Assembly (NCBI GenBank): GCA_009778355.1
Contig: WRJY01000257.1
Location: 1-9,209, forward strand
DNA length: 9,209 bases
Direction: 5' to 3'
Origin: Desulfovibrionaceae bacterium
Lineage (GTDB): Bacteria > Pseudomonadota > Gammaproteobacteria > Burkholderiales > Burkholderiaceae_C
The position numbers and the translations under genes were made by a program. Position 1 is the first letter of the stretch; the number at the start of each line of letters is the position of its first letter. The notes below the pieces were generated by a model that made no database searches, was not told where the DNA came from, and worked only from the letters and a program-made list of their open reading frames with translations. Below, in pieces: positions 1-6,236 of this stretch.

Positions 1-81
1 AAAGCGCCGGGCAGAGGCGCGCAGCATCTCGTGGTCATCGCGGAAAACGGTGCGCGGGAAGGTGAGCAGGGTGTCTTGCAT
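1..81 (-). CDS. Acyl-CoA dehydrogenase, N-terminal fragment (runs off the left edge)
   Basis: Reading leftward from the ATG at 79-81 gives 27 codons with no stop, beginning MQDTLLTFPRTVF and continuing RDDHEMLRASARRF. The FPRTxFRxxHExxR...RRF pattern is the usual start of proteobacterial acyl-CoA dehydrogenases, FAD flavoenzymes that introduce the alpha,beta double bond into acyl-CoA thioesters. The FAD-binding and catalytic-base regions lie outside the window, so substrate class cannot be judged. A GGA nine bases upstream of the ATG is a modest ribosome-binding site. The gene is 105 bp downstream of the second binding-protein gene, with a terminator-like hairpin and a weak promoter candidate between them. 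It may therefore be transcribed partly on its own, although its function fits the beta-oxidation theme of the cluster. The family call is good; only the very N-terminus is visible. Confidence 0.8.
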   Translation of the reverse strand, partial: MQDTLLTFPRTVFRDDHEMLRASARRF

Positions 82-99
82 GATGATGGTTCCAGACAG

Positions 100-128
100 C
101 AAATACGGTTAAAAACGGCAGTTGACAA
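100..128 (-). promoter_or_regulatory. Weak sigma70-like promoter candidate for the acyl-CoA dehydrogenase gene
   Basis: On the minus strand TTGTCA (123-128) matches the -35 consensus at 5 of 6 positions. It is followed after 17 bases by TATTTG (100-105), only 3 of 6 for -10. The predicted start would lie about a dozen bases before the ATG. The -35 overlaps the T-run of the preceding terminator-like hairpin. The weak -10 makes this only a candidate. Confidence 0.22.
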
Positions 129-147
129 AAGGCTGGGCTTCCAGCCC
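127..147 (-). terminator. Rho-independent-type terminator candidate after the second binding-protein gene
   Basis: Minus-strand reading gives GGCTGG, loop AAGC, CCAGCC, then TTTT: a six-pair GC-rich stem (131-136 with 141-146), a four-base loop and a short T-run at 127-130. One further G-T pair can extend the stem. It starts about 40 bases after the stop codon of the second binding-protein gene and precedes the acyl-CoA dehydrogenase gene. Position and structure fit a terminator or attenuator ending the transporter transcript; the T-run is short, so read-through is likely. Confidence 0.55.
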
Positions 148-186
148 GGCGCGGCCTACGAGGTCAATGTAACGCATGGGGGGCTT

Positions 187-1362
187 CTACTTCAAGTAAT
201 CGGACACCACTTTCCACCGCCCGTCCCGGACTTGCGATAGGCGCGAGAGCTCGTTGCCCAGGTGCTTGGCGGGGCTGAAAGTCAATTCAGGCGAACCGAA
301 GTAGCTGGCCGGAATCGTCAAGCTGTCCATCGCCTGGCTGAAGCTCTCGACCGTCAAGTTGGATCCGGCCTTGTTGGCCGCATTGGCAAAAGCATCGATC
401 AAGCAGTAACCGGACACCGAATAGGTCGTTGGTTCTTCGTTGAACTTGGCCTTGTACTTGTTGGCCCAGGTGCGGATTTGCTCTGATTCATCGTCCAGGT
501 AGGGTTCCTGCGCGGTCATGGCGGCGTACAAGCCATCGACCGCCTTGCCGCCCAGTTTGGGGACGTTGGCGTTGTAGGCAGCGGCGGAGCCCAGAAAAGT
601 CGGGTTGAAGCCGGCCTTGCGCGCCTCGGCCATGGCGCCGATGGTTTCGCGCAAAACGGTACCGAGCACCACGAAATCACAACTCGCGGCCTTCAGGCGC
701 GCGATCTGGGATGAAAAATCCGTCGCGCCGCGCTTGTAGCTGGTCTTTTCGGTCAGCGTCATGCCGATGGTTTTGAGGCCGTCCTCGCTGCCGCGCAGCA
801 CCTCCAGGCCGAAATCGTCGTCCTGGTAAACAAGGCACACCTTCTTCGCGTCCTTTTCCTTGACCAGACGCGTCACGGTCTGCTTGATTTGGTCGTAATA
901 GTTGGAAAAGTAGGCGTACTTCAGTTTGTGCAGCGGCTCGTACATTTCGCGCGCCGCGGTGATCGGGAAAAGGCTGAACACGTTCTTTTCGATCAGCACC
1001 GGAAATGTAGCCACGGTGGGCGCCGTGCCCATGCTGCCGATCATGGCGAATATCTTGTCCTGGTTGACCAGCTTTTGCGCCGCCAGCACGGCGCGCTTGG
1101 GATCGTAGGCCGAATCCTCGACGATGAGTTTGAGCTTGCGGCCATGGATGCCGCCCTGTTCGTTGATCTCATCGACGCGCATCTGGAGACCCAGTCTGGC
1201 CGGTTTGCCCAAACCGGCCAAGGGACCGGATAAATCCTGGATCGAGCCAATGGTGATCTGATCCTTGCTCACGCCTTGGGTTTGCGCGAAAGCATGACCG
1301 CCGCCAAAAGCAGCGCTTGCCAAGACCAGAACAGAGAGAGCGGACTTGAATTTATGTTGCAT
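187..1362 (-). CDS. Periplasmic substrate-binding protein of a HAAT (branched-chain-amino-acid-type) ABC importer, second paralogue
   Basis: This encodes a 391-residue periplasmic ligand-binding protein of the LivJ/LivK-like family (Peripla_BP_6 type), expected to deliver ligand to the LivHM permease. ATG at 1360-1362 is chosen because it begins a signal peptide: basic MQHKFK, a hydrophobic stretch to about residue 20, and an AFA cleavage motif at 24-26 before QTQG. The longer reading frame adds 17 residues with no signal character. The mature protein opens with the family pattern DQITIGSIQDLSG and holds YDPKRAVLAAQKLV and IGSMGTA, the region where this family binds ligand. Cysteines lie near residues 176, 228 and 320; the first two are shared with the paralogue. 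The ribosome-binding site is weak (AAAGA about 8 bases upstream). The neighbour at 1447-2610 is a colinear paralogue with roughly 70% identical residues by hand count. The ligand is unknown; a carboxylic acid is inferred from the adjoining CoA ligase. Confidence 0.93.
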   Translation of the reverse strand: MQHKFKSALSVLVLASAAFGGGHAFAQTQGVSKDQITIGSIQDLSGPLAGLGKPARLGLQMRVDEINEQGGIHGRKLKLIVEDSAYDPKRAVLAAQKLVNQDKIFAMIGSMGTAPTVATFPVLIEKNVFSLFPITAAREMYEPLHKLKYAYFSNYYDQIKQTVTRLVKEKDAKKVCLVYQDDDFGLEVLRGSEDGLKTIGMTLTEKTSYKRGATDFSSQIARLKAASCDFVVLGTVLRETIGAMAEARKAGFNPTFLGSAAAYNANVPKLGGKAVDGLYAAMTAQEPYLDDESEQIRTWANKYKAKFNEEPTTYSVSGYCLIDAFANAANKAGSNLTVESFSQAMDSLTIPASYFGSPELTFSPAKHLGNELSRLSQVRDGRWKVVSDYLK

Positions 1363-1401
1363 GAGGATTTCTTTCACGTGGGTTTCAAGGCGGGGACGAT
1401 G

Positions 1402-1414
1402 CTTGCCGGGCAAG
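1402..1414 (-). other. Intergenic dyad between the two binding-protein genes
   Basis: The 84-bp gap at 1363-1446 contains CTTGCC and GGCAAG around a single central base. An adjacent CAAG-CCCC-CTTG can form an alternative pairing on the minus strand. No T-run follows, so this is not a standard terminator. It could be an RNA stability or processing element, or chance. No convincing promoter was seen in the gap. Confidence 0.3.
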
Positions 1415-1446
1415 GGGGCTTGGCTGTATGACGTTTTCTTGTACTT

Positions 1447-2610
1447 TCATTTCATGTAGTCGGATACCACCTTCCACCTGCCGTCCTGAATCTGCGAGAT
1501 ACGCGAGACATCGTTGCCCAAACGCTTGGTGGGGCTGAAGGTCATGACGGGCGTGCCGAAGATGTCGGACGGGAATGTCATGCTGTCCATGATCTGGATG
1601 AAGCTCTCGGTTGTCAGGCTGGGGCCAGCCTTCTGAGCCGCCTTGACGAACGCATCCATCACGATGTAGCCGTACACCGAGTGCACCCCGGGGTCTTCGT
1701 TGAACTTGGTCTTGTACTTGTTGGCCCAGGCGCGAATCGCCATTGAGTCATCATCGAGATAGGGCTGTTGCACGGTCATGGTGGCGTACAGACCCTCCAC
1801 GGCCTTGCCGCCCAGCTTGTGGATGACGTCCGAATAGGCGCCGCTGGACATGAGAAAAATCGGATTGAAGCCGGTTTTGCGCGCCTCGCCCATGACGCCG
1901 ATGGTCTCCCGGATGAGGGTGCCCAGCACCACGAAGTCGCAGCCCGCCGCCTTCATGCGGGCGGTCTGGGATGAAAAATCCGTCGCGCCGCGCTTGAAAC
2001 TGGTCTTCTCGATCAGTGTCACGCCGATAGCCTTGAGACCGGCCTCCGCGCCGCGCAGCACCTCCAGTCCGTAATCGTCGTCTTGATAGACCGCGCACAC
2101 CTTCTGGGCGTTCTTTTCCTGGACCAGACGCGGCGCGGCTTGCCGGATCTGGTCGTAGTAGGTGGAGGCATAGGAGTATTTGAGCTTGTTCGGCGGCTCG
2201 TACATCTCGCGTCCCGCCGAGAGAGGAAAGAAGTTGATCACGTTCTTCTCGAACAGCACCGGAAAACTGGCCACGTTCTGCGCCGTGCCGATGTGGCCGA
2301 TCATGGCGAAAATCTTGTCCTGATTGACCAGCTTTTGCGCCGCCAGCACGGCGCGTTTGGGGTCGTAGCCCGCGTCCTCCACCTTCAAAACCAGCTTGCG
2401 CCCATTCACGCCGCCTTGCTCGTTTACCTCGTCCACGCGCATTTGCAGGCCCTGCTTGGTTTGCTTGCCGAAGCCGGCCACAGGGCCAGACAGGTCCTGA
2501 ATCGAGCCGATGATGATCTGGTCTTTGGTGACTCCTTGAGTTTGCGCAAGCGCGGGGCTGCCTACAACGGCAGCGCCTGCCAAGGCGACGAGAGCAAGCT
2601 TGAGCTGCAT
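1447..2610 (-). CDS. Periplasmic substrate-binding protein of a HAAT ABC importer, first paralogue
   Basis: This encodes a 387-residue LivJ/LivK-like periplasmic binding protein. The ATG at 2608-2610 is preceded by AAAGGA with six bases spacing and starts a clear signal peptide: MQLKLALVALAGAAVVGSPALA, cleaved after ALA near residue 22. The longer open frame, starting 30 codons earlier, is therefore rejected. Family landmarks are DQIIIGSIQDLSG (about 30-42), YDPKRAVLAAQKLV (82-95), IGHIGTA (104-110) leading into the presumed ligand loop, and a C-terminal DGRWKVVSDY. Cys172 and Cys224 are the only mature cysteines. The gene is 96 bp after the acyl-CoA synthetase stop and 84 bp before its paralogue. 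Compared with that paralogue, substitutions are dense around residues 105-160 and 253-265, as expected if ligand preference has diverged. It should work with LivHMGF upstream. Ligand identity cannot be read from sequence. Confidence 0.94.
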   Translation of the reverse strand: MQLKLALVALAGAAVVGSPALAQTQGVTKDQIIIGSIQDLSGPVAGFGKQTKQGLQMRVDEVNEQGGVNGRKLVLKVEDAGYDPKRAVLAAQKLVNQDKIFAMIGHIGTAQNVASFPVLFEKNVINFFPLSAGREMYEPPNKLKYSYASTYYDQIRQAAPRLVQEKNAQKVCAVYQDDDYGLEVLRGAEAGLKAIGVTLIEKTSFKRGATDFSSQTARMKAAGCDFVVLGTLIRETIGVMGEARKTGFNPIFLMSSGAYSDVIHKLGGKAVEGLYATMTVQQPYLDDDSMAIRAWANKYKTKFNEDPGVHSVYGYIVMDAFVKAAQKAGPSLTTESFIQIMDSMTFPSDIFGTPVMTFSPTKRLGNDVSRISQIQDGRWKVVSDYMK

Positions 2611-2616
2611 GAAATT

Positions 2617-2622
2617 TCCTTT
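2617..2622 (-). promoter_or_regulatory. Shine-Dalgarno site fixing the start of the first binding-protein gene
   Basis: AAAGGA lies six bases before the ATG at 2608-2610. It supports this start over the in-frame ATGs at 2625 and 2700. Confidence 0.75.
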
Positions 2623-2642
2623 CATATTCCAGTGGGTTGTCT

Positions 2643-2674
2643 GCGCAAGAGGTCTTGATGAAAATTGCGCGCAA
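2643..2674 (-). other. Dyad elements in the gap between the acyl-CoA synthetase and first binding-protein genes
   Basis: The 96-bp gap (2611-2706) holds a perfect 10-base palindrome, TTGCGCGCAA (2665-2674). A further half-site at 2643-2648 gives a GCGCAA / TTGCGC inverted pair with a 16-base loop on the minus strand. There is a TTTTC just after the palindrome in the transcription direction, but the palindrome lacks a loop, so terminator status is doubtful. It could be a regulator site or an RNA hairpin adjusting expression of the binding proteins. No good promoter was found here. Confidence 0.3.
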
Positions 2675-2706
2675 GCCGCGGTGATCCTCCTGATGCCCAA
2701 GTTCTT

Positions 2707-4569
2707 TCAGGAGCGGTACATCGCCTCGATCTGCTCGGCGTACTTGGCATGCACCAGCTTGCGCTTGAGCTTCATGGTCGGGGTCAACTCCTCGTCCTCG
2801 GCGGTGAGTTGCTTGTCGAGCAGGAAGAACTTCTTGATCTGTTCGACGCGAGCGAACTTCTTGTTGACCCCGTCGATCACGCCCTGGATCAGATCCTGCA
2901 CTTGCGGCGCGCGCGTCAAGCTGGCGTAGTTGGAGAATGGAACGTCGTTGTCCTGCGCGAATTTCTCCACGTTTTCCTGGTCGATCATGATGATTACCGT
3001 CAGGTAGGGCAGCTTGTCGCCGATCACCACCGCGTCGGTGATGTAGGGACTGAACTTCAACTCGTTTTCCAGCTCGCTCGGCGTGATGTTCTTGCCGCCC
3101 GCCGTGATGATGATGTCCTTCATCCGGTCGGTGATGCGGAAATAACCTTCGCCGTCCACGGCGCCAACGTCGCCGGTGCGCAGCCAGCCATCGGCGGTAA
3201 AGGCTTCAGCAGTCTTCTCGGGCAAATTGAGATAGCCGGCAAACACGTTGGGGCCCTTGACCTGGATTTCCCCCGTGTCCGGATCGATCCGAACCTGGTT
3301 GTACGAAGCGGCTGGCCCGATCGAACCCAGCTTGATGCGGTTGGATGTCATCCCGGTGGAAGTTCCACAGGTCTCGGTCATGCCCCAGACTTCGAGCATG
3401 GGCACACCCAGCGCCAGGTACCACTTGATCAGCTCAGGCGAGATCGGCGCCGCTCCGGTGACCAGGAAACGCGCGCGGTGGATACCGATCATCTTGCGCA
3501 CATTGTTCAGCGTCAGCCAACAGGCCAGGCGGAATTTCAACTTCAGACTGGCCGGCACTGGCGGCTGACCAGCCAGTACGAGGTCGGCGATGCGCTGGCC
3601 GACACCGATGCTCCAGGCGTACACGGTCTGTTGCAGCCATGTGCCTTCCTTGAGCGAGATGACCACGGCGGAGTAGAACTTCTCCCACACGCGGGGCACG
3701 GCGCCGAACACGGTGGGCGCGATTTCGCGCACGTTCTCGGGCACCGTGTCGGGGTTTTCGACGAAATTCAGTTTGGCGCCTGTGTACAGCGCAAAGTACT
3801 CTCCACCCACGCGCTCGGCAATGTGGCACAAGGGCAGGAAACACATGCACTCGTCGTGTTCATGGCGCGGAGTCACGGTGTTGAAGCCGCGCACGGCGTA
3901 AGTCAGGCTGGCGTGCGTGTGCATGGCGCCCTTGGGCTTGCCGGTCGTGCCGGAGGTGTAGACCAAAATGGCCAGGTCCTGCGGACGGCAGGCCTTCACG
4001 CGCTGTTCCAGTTCGCCGGGGCGCTCCGCGTTGTAAGCGCGGCCTAGTGCGCGCAAGGCATCCAGGCTGATGACGCCGGGGTCGTTCAGCTCGCGCAGCC
4101 CTTCCATGTCGAAGACAATGATTTTCTTGAGCAGCGGCAATCGCGCACGCACTTCCAGCCCCTTGTCGAGCTGCTCGTCATCCTCGACAAACAATACGCG
4201 GGTAGCGGAGTCCTCGCACAGATAATGCACCTGGTTTGATGCGTCGGTGGGATATATGCCGTTGGACACGCCGCCGCACGACAGCACCGCCAGATCGGAC
4301 AGCACCCACTCCGGTACCGTGTTGGACAGGACGGAGACGGTTTCGCCGGGCGCCAGCCCCAGGCTCATCAGCCCGCCGGCAATTTCACGCACTCCCTCGG
4401 CAACCTGCTTCCAGGTCCAACTGCGCCAGATACCAAGATCTTTCTCGCGGAACCACACGGTGTCGCCGCGCAGCGCCACGGCGTTCCAGAACATGGCGGG
4501 AATGGTGTCGCCGTCCAGCACGCTGTCCAACACGGGTTGAAGGCGCGAGAGATCCCAGAGATTGGACAT
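2707..4569 (-). CDS. AMP-forming long-chain-type acyl-CoA synthetase (adenylate-forming ligase)
   Basis: This is a 620-residue ANL-superfamily ligase that should convert a carboxylic acid, ATP and CoA to acyl-CoA, AMP and pyrophosphate in the cytoplasm. All core motifs are present: the phosphate loop YTSGTTGKPKG (204-214), the adenine-region WGMTET (395-400), TGD (466-468), the hinge DRMKDIIITAGGKNI (481-495), and PTMKLKR (597-603), whose K600 is the expected adenylation lysine. Length and the insertion-rich N-terminal domain match the FAA1/FadD15-like long-chain group better than the shorter acetyl- or benzoate-type ligases, but in this group the chain length or ring preference is not readable. 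The start at 4567-4569 is 27 bases after the livF stop, with no good Shine-Dalgarno (only GGGT seven bases upstream). A nine-codon micro-ORF ends one base before it. Its position inside an importer operon suggests it activates the imported compound. Confidence 0.94.
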   Translation of the reverse strand: MSNLWDLSRLQPVLDSVLDGDTIPAMFWNAVALRGDTVWFREKDLGIWRSWTWKQVAEGVREIAGGLMSLGLAPGETVSVLSNTVPEWVLSDLAVLSCGGVSNGIYPTDASNQVHYLCEDSATRVLFVEDDEQLDKGLEVRARLPLLKKIIVFDMEGLRELNDPGVISLDALRALGRAYNAERPGELEQRVKACRPQDLAILVYTSGTTGKPKGAMHTHASLTYAVRGFNTVTPRHEHDECMCFLPLCHIAERVGGEYFALYTGAKLNFVENPDTVPENVREIAPTVFGAVPRVWEKFYSAVVISLKEGTWLQQTVYAWSIGVGQRIADLVLAGQPPVPASLKLKFRLACWLTLNNVRKMIGIHRARFLVTGAAPISPELIKWYLALGVPMLEVWGMTETCGTSTGMTSNRIKLGSIGPAASYNQVRIDPDTGEIQVKGPNVFAGYLNLPEKTAEAFTADGWLRTGDVGAVDGEGYFRITDRMKDIIITAGGKNITPSELENELKFSPYITDAVVIGDKLPYLTVIIMIDQENVEKFAQDNDVPFSNYASLTRAPQVQDLIQGVIDGVNKKFARVEQIKKFFLLDKQLTAEDEELTPTMKLKRKLVHAKYAEQIEAMYRS

Positions 4570-4570
4570 G

Positions 4571-4600
4571 TCAGTTACCCAGCGTTGCTTTTGTTTTCAT
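4571..4600 (-). other. Nine-codon micro-ORF bridging livF and the acyl-CoA synthetase gene
   Basis: The sequence reads ATG AAA ACA AAA GCA ACG CTG GGT AAC TGA (MKTKATLGN). Its ATG overlaps the livF TGA as ATGA, and its own TGA is one base from the synthetase ATG. Such an arrangement could carry terminating livF ribosomes to the poorly equipped synthetase start. No strong ribosome-binding site precedes it, and a 27-bp spacer can hold such a frame by chance. Confidence 0.2.
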
Positions 4601-5430
4601 CGCCACATCTTCTTTTTCTTCCAGCGCCGCTCGCCGCGCACACCGGCGTCTTTCATGCCCAGATAGAACTCCCTGATGTCTTCTTTTTCGCGCAGGCGCG
4701 CGCAGGTGTCCTCCATGACGATGCGGCCGTTTTCCAGCACATAGCCGAAGTCGGCGGCGTTCAAGGCCATGTTGGCGTTTTGTTCCACCAGCAAAATGGT
4801 GGTGCCGCGCTCGCGGTTGATGCGCACCACGATTTCGAAAATTTCCTTGGTCAGCTTGGGCGACAGGCCCAGACTGGGCTCGTCGAGCAGGATCAGATCC
4901 GGCGCGGCCATCAGCGCGCGGCTGATGGCCAGCATCTGTTGCTGGCCGCCCGACAGCAGGCCGGCATCCTGCGCGAAACGTTCTTTCAGGATGGGGAAAT
5001 AGCCGTAGACCTGCTCCATGTCGCGCGCCACATCATCGCGGTTGCGGCGGGTATAGGCGCCCATCAACAGGTTGTCGCGCACCGACAGCAGCGGGAATAC
5101 CTCGCGCCCCTCGGGCACGTGCGACAGCCCCTGTTGAACGATGAAGGCCGGGTCTTTGGCGGTAATGTCGCGGCCATTGAATTCGACCGAGCCCTTGCGG
5201 GGATCGATGATGCCGGAGATGGTTTTCAAGATGGTGCTCTTGCCAGCGCCGTTGCTGCCCAGAACGGTGACGATCTGCCCCCGGGGAACCTGCAGGCTGA
5301 CGCCGCGGATGGCCTTGATCGGGCCGTAGGCGCTTTCGATATTGAGCAGACTCAACACGGTATTGCCGCCGGCGGACGGTGCGACGTTCTGCGCCTGGGC
5401 GCTTCCTGAAACGGTCCGTTCGGCGCTCAT
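4597..5430 (-). CDS. livF: HAAT ABC importer ATP-binding protein LivF
   Basis: This is a 277-residue ABC ATPase, the LivF partner of the LivG/LivF pair that powers the LivHM permease at the cytoplasmic face. Walker A is GSNGAGKST (58-66), the signature LSGGQQQ (159-165), and Walker B LILLDEP (179-185) with catalytic Glu184. The switch position reads VEQN, with Gln in place of His, as usual in LivF. YGPIKAIRGVSL (35-46) is also typical of LivF. The first 25 or so residues, rich in Ser, Ala and Gln, are an extension ahead of the normal family start. The C-terminus carries a basic tail with four consecutive lysines. The ATG overlaps the livG stop by four bases, and GAGGAG lies seven bases upstream, so translation is both coupled and independently primed. 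Confidence 0.96.
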   Translation of the reverse strand: MSAERTVSGSAQAQNVAPSAGGNTVLSLLNIESAYGPIKAIRGVSLQVPRGQIVTVLGSNGAGKSTILKTISGIIDPRKGSVEFNGRDITAKDPAFIVQQGLSHVPEGREVFPLLSVRDNLLMGAYTRRNRDDVARDMEQVYGYFPILKERFAQDAGLLSGGQQQMLAISRALMAAPDLILLDEPSLGLSPKLTKEIFEIVVRINRERGTTILLVEQNANMALNAADFGYVLENGRIVMEDTCARLREKEDIREFYLGMKDAGVRGERRWKKKKMWR

Positions 5431-6236
5431 GCCGATCTCCTCAGCGAAGCCACGTCGTCGATGGAACCGAGATAGGCTTCGATGACCGCCTGGTTGCTCT
5501 GTACCTCGCCCGGGGAGCCCATGGCCAGCACTTGGCCCTGGTTCATGGCCACGACCTGGTTGGATACGCGCGAAACCAGCGTCATATCGTGCTCGACCAT
5601 CAGCACCGTGACGCCCAATTCGTGCACGATGTCCTCGATCCAGAAAGCCATGTCATCGGTTTCTTCCACGTTCAGGCCCGATGACGGTTCGTCCAGCAGC
5701 AACAACCGGGGCTCGGCGCACAGCGCGCGCGCCAGCTCCACGACTTTGCGCACGCCGTAGGGCAAGCCGGCCACCAGCGACTCGCGGTAGTGCTGCAAGT
5801 CCAGCAGATCAATCACGCGTTCGACTTGCTCGCGCGCCTTCAACTCGGCGGCGCGCGTGGCTGGGGTGAAGAACAGCTCGCGCCAGAAACCAGTTTGCCG
5901 GTGCGTGTGGCGGCCAACCAGCAGGTTGTGCAAGACCGTGGCCTGCTCGAACAATTCGATGTTCTGGAATGTGCGCGCAATGCCCAGGGAGGCGACCCGG
6001 TGCGGCGGCTGCCTGGTCAGCTCGATCATGCCGTCCGGGCCAGCGTAGCTGATTTCGCCGCTGGTGGGCGTGTAGATGCGGCTGATGAGGTTGAAGACCG
6101 TGGTCTTGCCAGCGCCGTTGGGCCCGATCAGCGTGAACACCTCGCCGCGCCGCACATCGAAGCTCACTTCGTTGACGGCCAGCACACCGCCGAAGCGGAC
6201 GCTCAGGTTGCGGGCGGAAAGCAGGACTTCGCTCAT
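5427..6236 (-). CDS. livG: HAAT ABC importer ATP-binding protein LivG
   Basis: This is a 269-residue ABC ATPase of the LivG type. It has Walker A GPNGAGKTT (38-46), the Q-loop region ARTFQNIELF (87-96), Walker B LLLLDEP (178-184) and switch His216 in MVEHDM. The long helical insertion between Q-loop and signature (about 105-150) is a LivG trait. The signature is the degenerate LPYGVRK (158-164) rather than LSGGQ, a variation common in LivG proteins, so the site may rely on the canonical signature in LivF. The ATG shares the ATGA with the livM stop, with an AGG about seven bases upstream. LivG and LivF are expected to form the heterodimeric motor. Confidence 0.95.
   Translation of the reverse strand: MSEVLLSARNLSVRFGGVLAVNEVSFDVRRGEVFTLIGPNGAGKTTVFNLISRIYTPTSGEISYAGPDGMIELTRQPPHRVASLGIARTFQNIELFEQATVLHNLLVGRHTHRQTGFWRELFFTPATRAAELKAREQVERVIDLLDLQHYRESLVAGLPYGVRKVVELARALCAEPRLLLLDEPSSGLNVEETDDMAFWIEDIVHELGVTVLMVEHDMTLVSRVSNQVVAMNQGQVLAMGSPGEVQSNQAVIEAYLGSIDDVASLRRSA

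Larger units (their letters stand above)
187..2598 (-). repeat. Tandem gene duplication of the binding-protein genes (1260-bp period)
   Basis: The copies at 187-1350 and 1447-2610 align with a constant offset of 1260 bases from the stop codon up to the signal peptide, where the left copy carries four extra codons. Identical runs of 32 bases are visible, for example 705-736 against 1965-1996 and 1064-1095 against 2324-2355. Elsewhere third-codon positions and many residues differ, so the duplication is old rather than a recent copy. It spans coding DNA and has no mobile-element ends. Confidence 0.85.

Noticed and set aside
122..127. Perfect TTGACA on the plus strand as a rightward promoter
   Set aside because: The sequence 15-19 bases downstream is GC-rich with no -10 box, and no plus-strand gene follows.
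31..240. Plus-strand 69-codon frame across the left intergenic gap
   Set aside because: It overlaps the acyl-CoA dehydrogenase start, the terminator-like hairpin and the end of a binding-protein gene, and shows no family features.
1363..1413. 17-codon N-terminal extension of the second binding protein
   Set aside because: A basic-hydrophobic-AFA signal peptide begins at the ATG at 1360-1362, matching the paralogue. The extension has no support.
2621..2658. TTGCGC...TATGAA as a promoter for the first binding-protein gene
   Set aside because: The -35 matches only 3 of 6 and the -10 only 4 of 6. Transcription would begin at or after the Shine-Dalgarno, leaving no usable leader.
2611..2700. 30-codon N-terminal extension of the first binding protein
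   Set aside because: The strong AAAGGA site and the signal peptide both point to the ATG at 2608-2610. The extension would bury the signal peptide.
2665..4047. Long plus-strand open frame (460 codons) opposite the acyl-CoA synthetase
   Set aside because: It lies wholly antisense to a gene with all family motifs, is rich in His, Gln, Gly and Arg, and resembles no family. It is a shadow of high-GC coding DNA.
4597..4650. Lysine-rich LivF C-terminus as a sign of frameshift
   Set aside because: The frame is intact up to the stop, which sits exactly in the expected overlap region, and basic LivF tails of this kind appear familiar from related bacteria.
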